A stretch of 50,496 nucleotides of DNA, taken from assembly GCA_001493195.1 (NCBI GenBank), contig FAXN01000092.1, forward strand, positions 1 through 50,496, written 5' to 3'. The DNA is from Sulfurovum sp. enrichment culture clone C5 (lineage in GTDB: Bacteria > Campylobacterota > Campylobacteria > Campylobacterales > Sulfurovaceae). The notes under the pieces were generated by a model. It did not search any database and was not told where the DNA came from. It saw nothing but the letters and a program-made list of their open reading frames with translations. A program made the position numbers and the translations under genes. Shown piece after piece: positions 36,516 to 45,727 of the stretch; within the stretch, counting starts at the first letter, position 1, and every line of letters begins with the position of its first letter.

Positions 36516-37430
36516 ATGAGTAGCATAATTTTTGGTCCTCTTCTTTCTCGTAGATTTGGAAAATCTCTAGGGATTGATTTGAGTCCAAATAAAAAGCAGT
36601 GTAATTTTGATTGTTTGTATTGTGAGTTGAAGCCTGCTAAAACTGTAGATAGATATGATGATATTATCTCGGTTGATAATATCATGCATGCATTGCAAGA
36701 AGCCTTGTCTTTGCATAAAGATATTGATGTCATTACTATCACAGCCAATGGCGAACCAACGCTCTATCCATATCTAGGAAAACTAATCAACCGCATCAAT
36801 GATATAAAAGGCAATATCAAAACATTGATTTTAAGTAATGGAAGCACTATTGGTGACTTGAATGTCAGGGAAGCATTAGCAAAACTAGATATGGTAAAAC
36901 TTTCTCTTGATTGTGCTAACGATAAGTGTTTAAAAAAACTTGACCGTGCTCATGAAGGTTTAAATGTTGCCGATATCATGCAAGGAATGCTTGACTTCAA
37001 AGCCATTTATGATAAACCTCTGATTATCGAAGTTTTGCTAGTTAAATCTATCAATGACAATATAGAAAATATCACAGCATTAAATCATTTTTTAACCAAA
37101 TTAAACCCTACTAGAGTGGATGTGGGAACCATAGATAGACCACCAGCATATAAAGTAGAAGCTTTGAGTTATGATGAGCTAAAAGGACTAGTGTCATTGT
37201 TTGACTTGTCACTGCCTGTATATATAGTTAGTAGAAAAACAGCAGATAAAAGGGTGCAAAAATATACAAATGATGAGATCATACAAACATTATCAAATCG
37301 TCCTTTGAGTAGTGATGATATAGAGATATTGTTTGACGAAGATACAAAGCATAGATTAAAAGATTTATTGAACTCAAATAAAATAAAAATAAAATCTTAT
37401 GGTGGGGTAGATTTTTATAAATTGCCCTAA
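36516..37430 (+). CDS. Radical SAM protein (COG0731-like)
   Basis: A 304-residue radical SAM enzyme. The cluster motif CNFDCLYCELKPAKT (CxxxCxxC) is at about residues 29-43, preceded by SRRFGKSLGIDLSPNKKQ, a stretch typical of COG0731-type proteins. TANGEPTLYPYLGKLINRI and MVKLSLDCAN fit the radical SAM barrel. The last 70 residues form a winged-helix-like tail. Archaeal COG0731 members modify tRNA (wyosine), but bacterial ones have unknown substrates. It has a weak ribosome site (TAAAGGAAA) and lies 43 nt after the PDZ gene. Confidence 0.85.
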   Translation: MSSIIFGPLLSRRFGKSLGIDLSPNKKQCNFDCLYCELKPAKTVDRYDDIISVDNIMHALQEALSLHKDIDVITITANGEPTLYPYLGKLINRINDIKGNIKTLILSNGSTIGDLNVREALAKLDMVKLSLDCANDKCLKKLDRAHEGLNVADIMQGMLDFKAIYDKPLIIEVLLVKSINDNIENITALNHFLTKLNPTRVDVGTIDRPPAYKVEALSYDELKGLVSLFDLSLPVYIVSRKTADKRVQKYTNDEIIQTLSNRPLSSDDIEILFDEDTKHRLKDLLNSNKIKIKSYGGVDFYKLP

Positions 37431-37435
37431 ATCTC

Positions 37436-37464
37436 TTGACATTTAATCTTTTTTGTAATATAAT
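37436..37464 (+). promoter_or_regulatory. Consensus sigma70 promoter of tRNA-Asn
   Basis: TTGACA at 37436-37441 and TATAAT at 37459-37464 with a 17-nt spacer, the ideal sigma70 arrangement. It lies just after the radical SAM stop. Transcription would start near 37471, about 40 nt before the tRNA. Confidence 0.8.
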
Positions 37465-37509
37465 ACTGCCCACAAAAGATGAGATAGACTCAAGCTTTTT
37501 GGTAATTAT

Positions 37510-37584
37510 TCCGGATTAGCTCAGCGGTAGAGTAGGTGACTGTTAATCACTTGGTCGCAGGTTCGAATCCTGCATCCGGAGCCA
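37510..37584 (+). tRNA. tRNA-Asn (anticodon GTT)
   Basis: A 75-nt cloverleaf. The acceptor arms TCCGGAT and ATCCGGA pair perfectly, and the anticodon loop CTGTTAA has GTT at 37542-37544. The T arm is GCAGG-TTCGAAT-CCTGC, and a discriminator G is followed by an encoded CCA. It is driven by the promoter at 37436-37464. Confidence 0.95.
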
Positions 37585-37625
37585 CTACATTTTATACAAA
37601 ATCACAATTTTTTAATCATCAAATA

Positions 37626-38351
37626 CTATTTATCATTCTCTAAAAATATCTTTGCAAATTGATTTATTGCATCCATATAAGATTGTTTGCTCTCATCTGT
37701 ATCTATATCGGTATATTGCCAATTCCAACTTAGATTTTTCACAACATTAAATCCAAAATATTTCAATACTTTCTTTTGGGTATCAAGCACATGGGCGCCA
37801 TTCCAATTTTGAGATACGATGATGATGCCAGCATCTATATCTTTGACTATATTTTCTTCTTCAAGCGTTGTATGTCTGTTTTCTATCCAAGTGAGGCGTT
37901 CGATAAGTTTTTGATATTCGCTATTCATTTGCCCCCATCTGATTGATCCAAAAAACACCACACAATCAGACTCAAACAACTCTTTGCTTATCTTCCATAG
38001 TTCATCATCTTTATTGTTTATGCTTGCCCAACAGCGATGATGTCCTGAAGGATTTTTCAATGGGTCTTTCTTTTTCGCATCAGCCACACCACAAGAATTT
38101 CCACTCCTTGTGGATACATTTCCTTCGCATGGATAAATTTTGAGTAGGGGAACTTCTATGATAGAGATATTTGAGCTATCTAGTCGTTTTGCGATCTCAT
38201 AGGCTAGCATAGTGCTTTTGGGCTTTTCGCTGTTTTCTTCACTGTTCCAACGATTTGAAGTTGTTAAGAAGAGTATTTTTTTATATTTTTTAAGTGTTTG
38301 GAGTGTATCTTCGAATATATCTTTATAATGTTGCTCATCGTCCAATGTCAT
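37626..38351 (-). CDS. Flavodoxin-fold NAD(P)H-dependent oxidoreductase family protein
   Basis: A 241-residue protein of the NADPH-dependent FMN reductase/flavodoxin fold. KKILFLTTSNRWNSEENSEK would be the phosphate-binding loop, and ESDCVVFFGSIRWGQMNSE matches the second FMN loop. The middle (about 75-110) carries a Cys-rich insert, with YPCEGN, NSCGVAD and HHRCWAS, that is not typical of simple flavodoxins. It might bind metal or form disulfides. It is monocistronic and converges with the tRNA. Substrate unknown. Confidence 0.75.
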   Translation of the reverse strand: MTLDDEQHYKDIFEDTLQTLKKYKKILFLTTSNRWNSEENSEKPKSTMLAYEIAKRLDSSNISIIEVPLLKIYPCEGNVSTRSGNSCGVADAKKKDPLKNPSGHHRCWASINNKDDELWKISKELFESDCVVFFGSIRWGQMNSEYQKLIERLTWIENRHTTLEEENIVKDIDAGIIIVSQNWNGAHVLDTQKKVLKYFGFNVVKNLSWNWQYTDIDTDESKQSYMDAINQFAKIFLENDK

Positions 38352-38665
38352 ATATCAACCTTATTTTTCAAATCTATACATATCATATTATACACAAAAA
38401 AATGACTTGGCGTTGATTGTCATCACTTAACTCCTATGTTTATATTGTAATCTTATAAATAATGAAATAGCATTATTTATGGCATAATAATCAAAGATAA
38501 ATATGATATACCATAAACAGGAGTGAGAGCTTTGGAACTTGGTATGGATAAGTAATTCGTGGATAAAATAGACATCGTTAAGAGTAAAATCGTTTTAGTT
38601 AAATATGCGTTCCCACTCAGGAGAGTAGGAACGAGAGGAAATCAATAATATAAAATAGGGGCAAT
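38352..38665. other. Intergenic region with tandem repeat and hairpin
   Basis: A 314-nt gap with no clear gene. It holds a 15-nt imperfect tandem repeat (38574-38588 and 38589-38603, about 12 of 15 bases equal) and a strong hairpin at 38608-38633. A 29-codon GTG frame spans 38559 to about 38648 but has no family resemblance. The region sits between a flavodoxin-like gene and an AT-rich unknown gene. Confidence 0.6.
38608..38633 (+). repeat. Strong REP-like hairpin ahead of the unknown gene
   Basis: CGTTCCCACTC and GAGTAGGAACG pair as an 11-position stem with one C-A mismatch and an AGGA tetraloop. It is 32 nt before the GTG start of the next gene. It could be a REP-like element, a mobile-element end, or part of the leader RNA. 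Confidence 0.5.
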
Positions 38666-40111
38666 GTGAAGAAACGCAAAAAACTTAGTTACAAAAAAGA
38701 TCAACAAAGAAAACAACAAAGAGCTTCCAAGGCAATTTCTTTACTAAAACAGTATTCAATAAAACAATGGCTAGAACTAATTAGAAAATTAAATATAAAT
38801 CACAATAAATTTAATGATATTAATAATAAAATAAGAACAAAGCCAGAATTTCTTGTGGTTGTCACGGATTTTGCAATAAGAGTTTCCAAAAATAATATAA
38901 ACTATTATAATCCAAATATTGAACAGATTTATTATTTATTAACTAGTGAAATAGAACTTGCCGATGGACCCCAAAATATAATAAAATTATTTGGAGTAGG
39001 TGGTCTACCATTCTTGGCTACTTGGCAAAATAGGTTTAATTATGCTCAAACTAATATGCTTGGGAGACTGCATTTATTATATAAGCATTATAATACTTAT
39101 TTGATAGAAAACATAAGTTTATCCATTGAAGATATGTATATTATTTTATTAGCTATTTTAGGTGTTTATCGAAATAAAGACATGATTTATTTTAGAAAAG
39201 AAGATATTGCATCTGATGATATTTCAAATTTAACTACTGAAAAAATTAATAATTTTCTAGAATACTTTTCAAAAAATCAAGACAACTATATAAAAAAAGC
39301 AAAATCGGATAAGATATATGAAAAATCTTTTGGAAAATTTAAATATTTAATAAGATATCCAATTGTTGAAATAGAATCAAATCTTTATATTGTCCCCGTA
39401 TTTGAACAACTAATAGATACTGTATCAAATAACTTATACTTCTTGTTACTTGAGAGTTTTGCTAAAAAAGATAGGAATGAATCAAAAAAATTCTTAGATG
39501 AATTTGGGCTCATTTTGGAAAATTATGTTTTAAATCTTGCTAGAAATCCTTTCGGGATAAAAAAAGTATTAGATGCTAATAGAATCGTTAAAAATAAAAA
39601 TGAATCTAGATGTGAAGCAGTTATAATACACAAAAAAAAAGCTTTAGCAATTGAAGTTAAAAAAATGTATTTTAAAAGAGATTCTATAGAGCAAATGGAT
39701 AAAGAACATATTGATGATTTATTAGAAAAACATATTGTAAAGGCATATCAACAAATTGAAAATACACTTAACTATCTTTGTTATGAAAAATACTTTGGAT
39801 TAATAGTTATACCAGATATTATGATAGGGCTTTCTACAATCAAAACCTATCTAAAAAATAAGTTTAAAGATTTAGCTAGATTTGATGAAAGTGTTTTTAT
39901 TTGTACATTATCCTCATATGAAGCTCTTATGGCTAATACAGACGATAATATATTTTTAATATTAGAGCATGTTAAAGAAAGAAAATTTAATGATGGTGAT
40001 GATATCAATATGGTTATTAGTGAAATGATTAATGGAGGGGCGGATATAAAAATGAAAAATGAGTTTTTGATAAAAGAAAGCGATAAGTCTATAGAATTAC
40101 TAGTAAAATAA
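38666..40111 (+). CDS. Unknown AT-rich accessory protein with a PD-(D/E)XK-like motif
   Basis: I do not recognise this 481-residue protein. The first 30 residues are very basic (KKRKKLSYKKDQQRKQQR). The middle is helical. At 317-332 lies CEAVIIHKKKALAIEVKK, where Glu317 and Glu330-Val-Lys332 fit the E-x(12)-ExK spacing of PD-(D/E)XK nucleases. It is followed by a Gln-rich helix (KAYQQIENTLNYL) and the strand GLIVIPD. The start is GTG with GGGG upstream. It is more AT-rich than its neighbours, which suggests transfer. A nuclease or defence role is an inference only. Confidence 0.6.
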   Translation: MKKRKKLSYKKDQQRKQQRASKAISLLKQYSIKQWLELIRKLNINHNKFNDINNKIRTKPEFLVVVTDFAIRVSKNNINYYNPNIEQIYYLLTSEIELADGPQNIIKLFGVGGLPFLATWQNRFNYAQTNMLGRLHLLYKHYNTYLIENISLSIEDMYIILLAILGVYRNKDMIYFRKEDIASDDISNLTTEKINNFLEYFSKNQDNYIKKAKSDKIYEKSFGKFKYLIRYPIVEIESNLYIVPVFEQLIDTVSNNLYFLLLESFAKKDRNESKKFLDEFGLILENYVLNLARNPFGIKKVLDANRIVKNKNESRCEAVIIHKKKALAIEVKKMYFKRDSIEQMDKEHIDDLLEKHIVKAYQQIENTLNYLCYEKYFGLIVIPDIMIGLSTIKTYLKNKFKDLARFDESVFICTLSSYEALMANTDDNIFLILEHVKERKFNDGDDINMVISEMINGGADIKMKNEFLIKESDKSIELLVK

Positions 40112-40162
40112 TAAGTATAATCAGCATACTAAATTAAAAACATTCCAACTTCTACGCTTTGT

Positions 40163-40170
40163 GCTATAAT
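40163..40170 (+). promoter_or_regulatory. Extended -10 (GCTATAAT) for the rhodanese gene
   Basis: TGTGCTATAAT (TATAAT at 40165-40170) lies 28 nt before the ATG, which is preceded by an AAAGGAG ribosome site. Confidence 0.55.
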
Positions 40171-40198
40171 TTGATATTCTCATTTTAAAGGAGATAAT

Positions 40199-40648
40199 AT
40201 GCCAGATAGTATGCATAAAAAACTAGAATCCATATCGGTGCAATGCGATGAGTTTTTCTTAAACGAACACTTATCAAAATTAGTCGAAGAGGCAAATGTT
40301 TCTATCCCACAAATCGAAGTAAAAGATTTGGCGATAGATGAAAGTATCATAATGCTTGATGTTAGAGAACCAGAGGAGTTTGCGAGTGGAGCTATACCAG
40401 CTTTTATAAATCTTGCTATTCCTAGGGGTAAATTGGAATTTTTAGCGATAGAAAAGATAGCCAAGGTATATGGGCAAAATGCCAAGATAATAACATATTG
40501 CCTAAAAGGACCAAGGGGAAGTTTAGCAGCAATGCAACTAAAAAAACTAGGTTTTGCAAATGTGTCAAATCTAAAAGGTGGGATAATGGAGTGGATAAAA
40601 AGTGGGAAAACTATCAAAAATTATATGGGCGAGTTTAGGTTAGTATGA
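40199..40648 (+). CDS. Rhodanese-domain protein
   Basis: A 149-residue cytoplasmic sulfurtransferase. The rhodanese core starts at about residue 50 with IIMLDVREPEEFASGAIP. The catalytic Cys is in IITYCLKGPRGSLAAMQLKK, and the C-terminal VSNLKGGIMEWI is the family ending. An N-terminal helical extension of about 45 residues is not part of the core. It overlaps the next gene by 4 nt (ATGA). In sulfur-using Campylobacterota such proteins may carry sulfane sulfur; this is inferred. Confidence 0.88.
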   Translation: MPDSMHKKLESISVQCDEFFLNEHLSKLVEEANVSIPQIEVKDLAIDESIIMLDVREPEEFASGAIPAFINLAIPRGKLEFLAIEKIAKVYGQNAKIITYCLKGPRGSLAAMQLKKLGFANVSNLKGGIMEWIKSGKTIKNYMGEFRLV

Positions 40649-41058
40649 AAAAGATTGTATTATTTTTCCTTTTGATATCTAGTTTGGTTTTTGCCTCAGA
40701 TGCTTACACCCCACCAAAAGGAAGCATTGAAAGAGCAGCCATCATGAATGCCCTAAGAGCAGAAGTCAAGAGCTATCATAAAATAGATGTTATTTTTAAA
40801 GTTGAATACTTAATGGTCAAAGATGGCTGGGCATGGATACAGACGATACCCATGAGCAAAGACGGCAAAAATAACTATGAGGATATCATCGCGATACTTC
40901 ACAAGAACAAAGGCATTTGGAGCGTTGCAGAGTTGGTTTGTACAGAAGTGGAGACTGAGGGATGTTTAGATGATCCAGAGTATTTTCAAAAATTAAATAA
41001 AAAGTTTCCAAACATACCAGCAGGGATAACACCAGTGATCGCTTCTCCTGTTTATTGA
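40645..41058 (+). CDS. Small periplasmic protein, function unknown
   Basis: A 137-residue protein with a clear signal peptide (MKKIVLFFLLISSLVFA-SDA). The mature part has GSIERAAIMNALRAEVKSYH, a stretch seen in several small proteobacterial exported proteins, and GWAWIQTIPMSKDGK. A Cys pair lies in ELVCTEVETEGCLDDPE and may form a disulfide. It overlaps the rhodanese gene and converges tail to tail with the AEC transporter with no gap. I cannot assign a function. Confidence 0.75.
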   Translation: MKKIVLFFLLISSLVFASDAYTPPKGSIERAAIMNALRAEVKSYHKIDVIFKVEYLMVKDGWAWIQTIPMSKDGKNNYEDIIAILHKNKGIWSVAELVCTEVETEGCLDDPEYFQKLNKKFPNIPAGITPVIASPVY

Positions 41059-41943
41059 TCAGATTAGTTCAAAAAGTTTAGCAAAAAGCGGTATCGTTAT
41101 AAGACTAAAAAGTATCCCATACCCTACCAAGGTGGCACTTAATTTTGGTGCAAATCCAGCATTTATCGCTAAAACTCCAGCGGTAATCATAGATGGCATA
41201 GCAGCTTCAAGAAGGGTAGTTTCGGCTACTAAGTCATCAAAACCAAAAAGTTTAAATATCGCCAACACTATAAGTGGTATCAAAATAAGTTTTACCAATA
41301 TAGCTTTTGTGAAAATTGCTCTATCTTCATCTATGCGAAGTTGCATAGACAAACCTACACTTATGATAGCAAGTGGAGTTAGGGTGCTTGCCAATATCTC
41401 GATAAGCGGGATAAGTACATTTGGTGTATAGCCTATGAAAAAAGAGTAAATCAAAACTATAAAAGGTGGGAATAGGGCAATTTTTTTTATTATGATTTTT
41501 GCATCAATCTTACCATGAGTATATAGTGAAACTATAGCTGTACCATAAATAGCTAACATCAAAAAACTTCCGAGTTGATCATAAAGTATGGCGTATTGTA
41601 ATGATTCTTTGCCCAATATAGACTCTAACAGCGGAAAGCCCAAAAATGATGTATTTCCTAGAGGAATCAAAAGCAATAGTGCTGCTTTGGTTTTAGTTTC
41701 GGCTTCTCTAAAAAGTGTAAAAACAAGAACAACACTAAGAATTAACACAAACCAAGGTATGACGATAGGAAGCAGTAAATTTGTGGAAAATTCTATCTTT
41801 GGGGCGTGTAGTAAAACCGTTGCAGGAAATGATACATATATGACTATTTTATTTAAAATATGTGGCGTACTTTTCGGAAGTTTGGTAAATTGTAAAATAT
41901 AACCAAAAGATAGTAGTAATATGATGAAATATATTTGTCCCAA
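41059..41943 (-). CDS. AEC-family (auxin efflux carrier type) transporter
   Basis: A 294-residue inner-membrane protein with about ten helices in two inverted five-helix halves. NTSFLGFPLLESILGKES in the first half and LAIISVGLSMQLRIDE with AMPSMITAGVLAINAGFAP in the second half are AEC signatures. These carriers export or exchange organic acids or related anions. The substrate cannot be read from sequence. It is monocistronic and divergent from gatB. Confidence 0.88.
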   Translation of the reverse strand: MGQIYFIILLLSFGYILQFTKLPKSTPHILNKIVIYVSFPATVLLHAPKIEFSTNLLLPIVIPWFVLILSVVLVFTLFREAETKTKAALLLLIPLGNTSFLGFPLLESILGKESLQYAILYDQLGSFLMLAIYGTAIVSLYTHGKIDAKIIIKKIALFPPFIVLIYSFFIGYTPNVLIPLIEILASTLTPLAIISVGLSMQLRIDEDRAIFTKAILVKLILIPLIVLAIFKLFGFDDLVAETTLLEAAMPSMITAGVLAINAGFAPKLSATLVGYGILFSLITIPLFAKLFELI

Positions 41944-42025
41944 AATAAGTCCATTTTTTTAATGGTATTTTACGAGGTTTTTCATAAAATATCGATAGTT
42001 GCCCAAAACATAATCGATGTTTAGC

Positions 42026-42031
42026 TATAAT
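42026..42031 (+). promoter_or_regulatory. -10 box (TATAAT) for gatB
   Basis: A GCTATAAT element 34 nt before the gatB ATG; an AAGGA ribosome site follows at 42056-42060. Confidence 0.5.
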
Positions 42032-42065
42032 AGAAGCAATATTAATACATTCTATAAGGAAACAA

Positions 42066-43499
42066 ATGCAGTTTGAAACGGTAATCGGATTAGAGGTTCA
42101 TGTCCAATTAAATACAAAATCTAAACTTTTTTGTTCATGTGCTACGAGTTTTGCACATCATCAAAATAGCAACACTTGCCCAGTATGTTTGGCACTTCCA
42201 GGGGCATTGCCTGTGGTAAATATAGAAGCAGTTAAAAAAGCTATGTCATTTGGGTATGCCGTAAATGCAACAGTCAATCAAAAATCAATCTTTAATCGTA
42301 AAAGTTACTTTTATCCAGATAGCCCGATGGCTTATCAAATAAGTCAGTTTGATATACCAATAGTAGAAAATGGAGAACTTTTTGTAAATCTCGAAGATGG
42401 AACCACAAAAAGAATAGGCATAACAAGAGCTCATTTAGAAGCTGATGCAGGTAAAAATCTACATGAAGGTGCTATATCCAAAGTTGACCTTAATCGTGCA
42501 GGAACACCTCTTTTGGAGATAGTAAGCGAACCAGAACTTAGAAGTAGCGAAGAAGCGGTAAGTTACCTCAAAAAACTTCATTCAATTGTAAGATATCTGG
42601 ATATCAGTGATGCAAATATGCAAGAGGGATCTTTTAGATGTGATGTAAATGTATCTATTCGTCCAATCGGTCAAGAGGCATTTGGAACTAGAGTAGAGAT
42701 AAAAAATATAAATTCTTTTAGATTTGTTGCAGCTGCTATCGCCTATGAAGTTGATAGACAAACAGAAGCATACGAAGATGGTGTTTATGAGAATGAAGTT
42801 TATCAAGAGACTAGACTTTGGGATGTTGCAAAAAGTGTAACAAAAAGTATGAGAGGCAAAGAAGATAGTGCTGATTATAGATATTTCCCAGATCCTGATC
42901 TAAGACCTGTCGTAGTAACTGACGAGATGATGGAAGAGGCAAAGAATATCCCAGAGCTTCCAGATGCTAAAGTAGAAAGATATGTAGATGTGATTGATAT
43001 CAAAAGAGAAGATGCATTGGTGATCACATCACAAAAAGAGATGGCGTACTTTTTTGAAGAGATGTTGATATTTGGCAGTGAGCCAAAAATGGCGGTTACA
43101 TGGCTAACAAGTGAACTTCTTGGAAGATTAAATAAACTCGGAGTTGATATAGCAAGTTCGCCAATCGATGCTAGAGTATTAGCTGACTTGATAACTAAAA
43201 TTTCTGATGATACGATATCTGGTAAAGCTGCAAAAGATATTTTGGACTATATGTTTGAAAATGATAGCAGAGATATCGATGATATCATATCAAAACTTGG
43301 ACTTGCTCAAGTTAGTGATGATGGTGCAATCAATGCTATGATAGATGAGATATTAAATGCAAATGCCGATAAAGTGGCAGAATTTAAAAGTGGAAAAGAT
43401 AAGCTTTTTGGCTTTTTTGTAGGACAGCTAATGAAAGCTAGTGGCGGAAGTGTAAATCCTGCTAAAGCAAATGAGCTATTAAAGCTAAAACTTTCATAA
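42066..43499 (+). CDS. gatB: Aspartyl/glutamyl-tRNA amidotransferase subunit B
   Basis: GatB, with GatA and GatC, converts misacylated Glu-tRNAGln and Asp-tRNAAsn to the amidated forms. The 477-residue protein opens [20 protein letters not shown]. The zinc Cys set is FCSCATSF and [32 protein letters not shown] and [19 protein letters not shown] are kinase-domain signatures. The C-terminal helical YqeY-type tail ends [13 protein letters not shown]. The tRNA-Asn in this window is a possible substrate if no AsnRS is present; this is inferred. Confidence 0.98.
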   Translation: MQFETVIGLEVHVQLNTKSKLFCSCATSFAHHQNSNTCPVCLALPGALPVVNIEAVKKAMSFGYAVNATVNQKSIFNRKSYFYPDSPMAYQISQFDIPIVENGELFVNLEDGTTKRIGITRAHLEADAGKNLHEGAISKVDLNRAGTPLLEIVSEPELRSSEEAVSYLKKLHSIVRYLDISDANMQEGSFRCDVNVSIRPIGQEAFGTRVEIKNINSFRFVAAAIAYEVDRQTEAYEDGVYENEVYQETRLWDVAKSVTKSMRGKEDSADYRYFPDPDLRPVVVTDEMMEEAKNIPELPDAKVERYVDVIDIKREDALVITSQKEMAYFFEEMLIFGSEPKMAVTWLTSELLGRLNKLGVDIASSPIDARVLADLITKISDDTISGKAAKDILDYMFENDSRDIDDIISKLGLAQVSDDGAINAMIDEILNANADKVAEFKSGKDKLFGFFVGQLMKASGGSVNPAKANELLKLKLS

Positions 43500-43508
43500 G
43501 GAGAGTTG

Positions 43509-45026
43509 GTGGAAAACTTTTTGGTTAAAATAGCCTTTTTTTTATATCGTTCAAAATGGTACAACCAAACTAAAAAGTTTTTTTACGATTATCTAGAAAA
43601 CAAAGAAAATCCAAGTAAGCATTATGTTGATTTGTTTTTTATCTTTTTGATTTTGTTTTCAGTTTTTGATCTTGTATATAGTGTTAAAAACAAAACACCA
43701 CATTGGATAGTTATTGTTGATTATTATCTTATCACAACTATATTTATCTTGGAGTATATCTTGAGATTGTGGGTGCATGGCAATACTCATCATATCATCA
43801 TCAAAGAATACGAAAAGTCGAAATTTTTGCAAATAGATTTTTCTTCTAAAGATACAATAAAAAATATTTTGTTAGAAAAATGGCAATATATAAAATCGCC
43901 AATAGCCATTATAGACCTAGTCGCAATTATCCCACTTTATAGAGAAATTAGAGTTATAAGGATATTTAAACTTACAAGATACATAAGAAGCGTAAAACAG
44001 TTTCTAGATGTTTTAAAAAGTAAATATTTTGAGCTTGTAACCCTTGCGATACTTTTATTGTTCGTGATAGGCGTTTCTGGGATTTCTATGTATATCATAG
44101 AAGGAAATACAAATAGTAAAATCAATTCTTTGCTTGATGCTTTTTATTGGGCGTTGATTACTGCTACAACAGTTGGATATGGTGACATATCTCCTGTATC
44201 AGATATGGGCAAGATCGTATCGATGATCACTGCGGTTGTCGGATTGATCATAATAGCATTTGGTACATCACTAATGGTATCTGCATTTTTTGAAAAACTT
44301 GGCGAAATAAAAGACAATAGAATCATTGAAGATATAAATAAAGTAGATAATTTTGTTATCATTTGTGGATATGGTCAAATGACCAAAATGCTTCTAAGAG
44401 AAGATAATTTTAATAGTAAATATATCATTATAGAAAAAAATTCAGATGTTGCAAAGCAGGGCATCAAAGATGGATACAATATCATCGTAGATGATGCTAG
44501 TAAGCATAATGTTTTGGAAAAATTTAAAAATAGTTATTCAAAAATTTCTCTTATATGTCTTGGCAATGATGACATAGAAAATATTTATATCACACTTAAT
44601 GCAAAAAGCATATCAAAAGAGATAAAAGTAGTCGCAAGAGCAAGTAGCTCTATGATGGAGAAAAAATTTAAAATTGCAGGTGCGGATAATGTCATCATCC
44701 CAAATATTGCTGCAAATACGATGTTGCTTACAGCTATAAACAATCCTATAATGTATAGTGCTATGCATTCACTCTTAGCAGGTAAAAATGCAGCATATTT
44801 AGATGAAATTAGAGTCTTTGGATATGATAATATCGTAGATAAGAAAATCGGAAATATTGCTTTTAAAGAACATAAATTACTTCTTATTGGGCTAAAAAGA
44901 GGCGATGAGTTTATCTTCAATCCAAGTAAAGATATGATTTTAAATAGCGATGATATTTTACTAGTGATGGGGCTTAAAATAAGCATAGAGTATTTTAACA
45001 AAACCATACAAGGGAGTCTTTCATGA
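43509..45026 (+). CDS. Voltage-gated-like potassium channel with RCK (TrkA-N) domain
   Basis: A channel subunit of about 505 residues. The N-terminal third has S1-S4-like helices. An Arg/Lys-rich S4-type stretch follows (YREIRVIRIFKLTRYIRSVK), and the pore loop has the potassium filter TTATTVGYGDISP. The inner helix precedes a cytoplasmic TrkA-N/RCK domain (FVIICGYGQMTKMLLRED) and a TrkA-C-like end. The start is probably GTG at 43509, five bases after AGGAG; a TTG at 43506 is also possible. The next gene encodes another RCK-type protein and overlaps by 4 nt. Confidence 0.87.
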   Translation: MENFLVKIAFFLYRSKWYNQTKKFFYDYLENKENPSKHYVDLFFIFLILFSVFDLVYSVKNKTPHWIVIVDYYLITTIFILEYILRLWVHGNTHHIIIKEYEKSKFLQIDFSSKDTIKNILLEKWQYIKSPIAIIDLVAIIPLYREIRVIRIFKLTRYIRSVKQFLDVLKSKYFELVTLAILLLFVIGVSGISMYIIEGNTNSKINSLLDAFYWALITATTVGYGDISPVSDMGKIVSMITAVVGLIIIAFGTSLMVSAFFEKLGEIKDNRIIEDINKVDNFVIICGYGQMTKMLLREDNFNSKYIIIEKNSDVAKQGIKDGYNIIVDDASKHNVLEKFKNSYSKISLICLGNDDIENIYITLNAKSISKEIKVVARASSSMMEKKFKIAGADNVIIPNIAANTMLLTAINNPIMYSAMHSLLAGKNAAYLDEIRVFGYDNIVDKKIGNIAFKEHKLLLIGLKRGDEFIFNPSKDMILNSDDILLVMGLKISIEYFNKTIQGSLS

Positions 45027-45727
45027 GCTTGCAAAAGAAAGTATGGATGTTTGGGTACTCTCAAGAATCAAAGATGATAGCTGCTTCTTTGAGGGATGGT
45101 AATTTCGCGATAAATATAGTTGAATCAAATGAAAAAAATGCAAATGATGCATTGCTCGATGGATTTAAAAATACAGCTTTGATAGATGTTACAAATGACG
45201 ATGAGCTTGAACCTCTAGGGATTAAAACTAGTGATTATATCATTTGTGTTATGGATGATGAGCATTTAAATGTATTTTTAACTCTTTCTCTTCGTTCCAT
45301 GTGTCCAAAAAATGAGATCATATCTATCTCGCATTCCATATACGCTACCCAAAAGCTAAAAATGGCTGGAGCATCAAAGGTAATTGATTTGTATCAAGTT
45401 AGTGCAAATAGGATACATAGTATTTTTAAAAAACCAATTGCAACAAAAGTACTCGATAGTTTTATCTCTACAAGTTATGAAATATCATTTGGAGAATTTA
45501 CTGTATCAAAAGGTTCATGCCTGGACGGTGTAATTTTAGAAAATTTTGACTTTTCGCAGTTCAATATAATTCTCATAGGAGTACTTGATTGGGAGTTGGG
45601 AGATGAGTTTATATTTGCCACAACAAATATTGCTCATAAATTAGATGCAGATGATATCATAGTGTGTATAGGCAACAACAATGATTTGCAAGAATTTGAA
45701 AAAAAATTAAGAATGAGTAGTAAATGA
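45023..45727 (+). CDS. TrkA-N/RCK domain protein, partner of the channel
   Basis: A 234-residue soluble protein with an N-terminal Rossmann RCK fold (VWMFGYSQESKMIAASLRD) and a C-terminal TrkA-C-like half (LDGVILENFDFSQFNIILIG). The normal GxGxxG is altered to GYSQES, so nucleotide binding may be weak or changed. It overlaps the channel gene (ATGA) and gpsA (ATGA). It has no membrane segment. Two RCK proteins in tandem suggest a hetero-octameric gating ring; that is inferred. Confidence 0.82.
   Translation: MSLQKKVWMFGYSQESKMIAASLRDGNFAINIVESNEKNANDALLDGFKNTALIDVTNDDELEPLGIKTSDYIICVMDDEHLNVFLTLSLRSMCPKNEIISISHSIYATQKLKMAGASKVIDLYQVSANRIHSIFKKPIATKVLDSFISTSYEISFGEFTVSKGSCLDGVILENFDFSQFNIILIGVLDWELGDEFIFATTNIAHKLDADDIIVCIGNNNDLQEFEKKLRMSSK

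Noticed and set aside
37510-37625. tRNA-Asn as an integration (att) site for an island
   Set aside because: I found no second copy of the tRNA 3' end downstream and no integrase gene.
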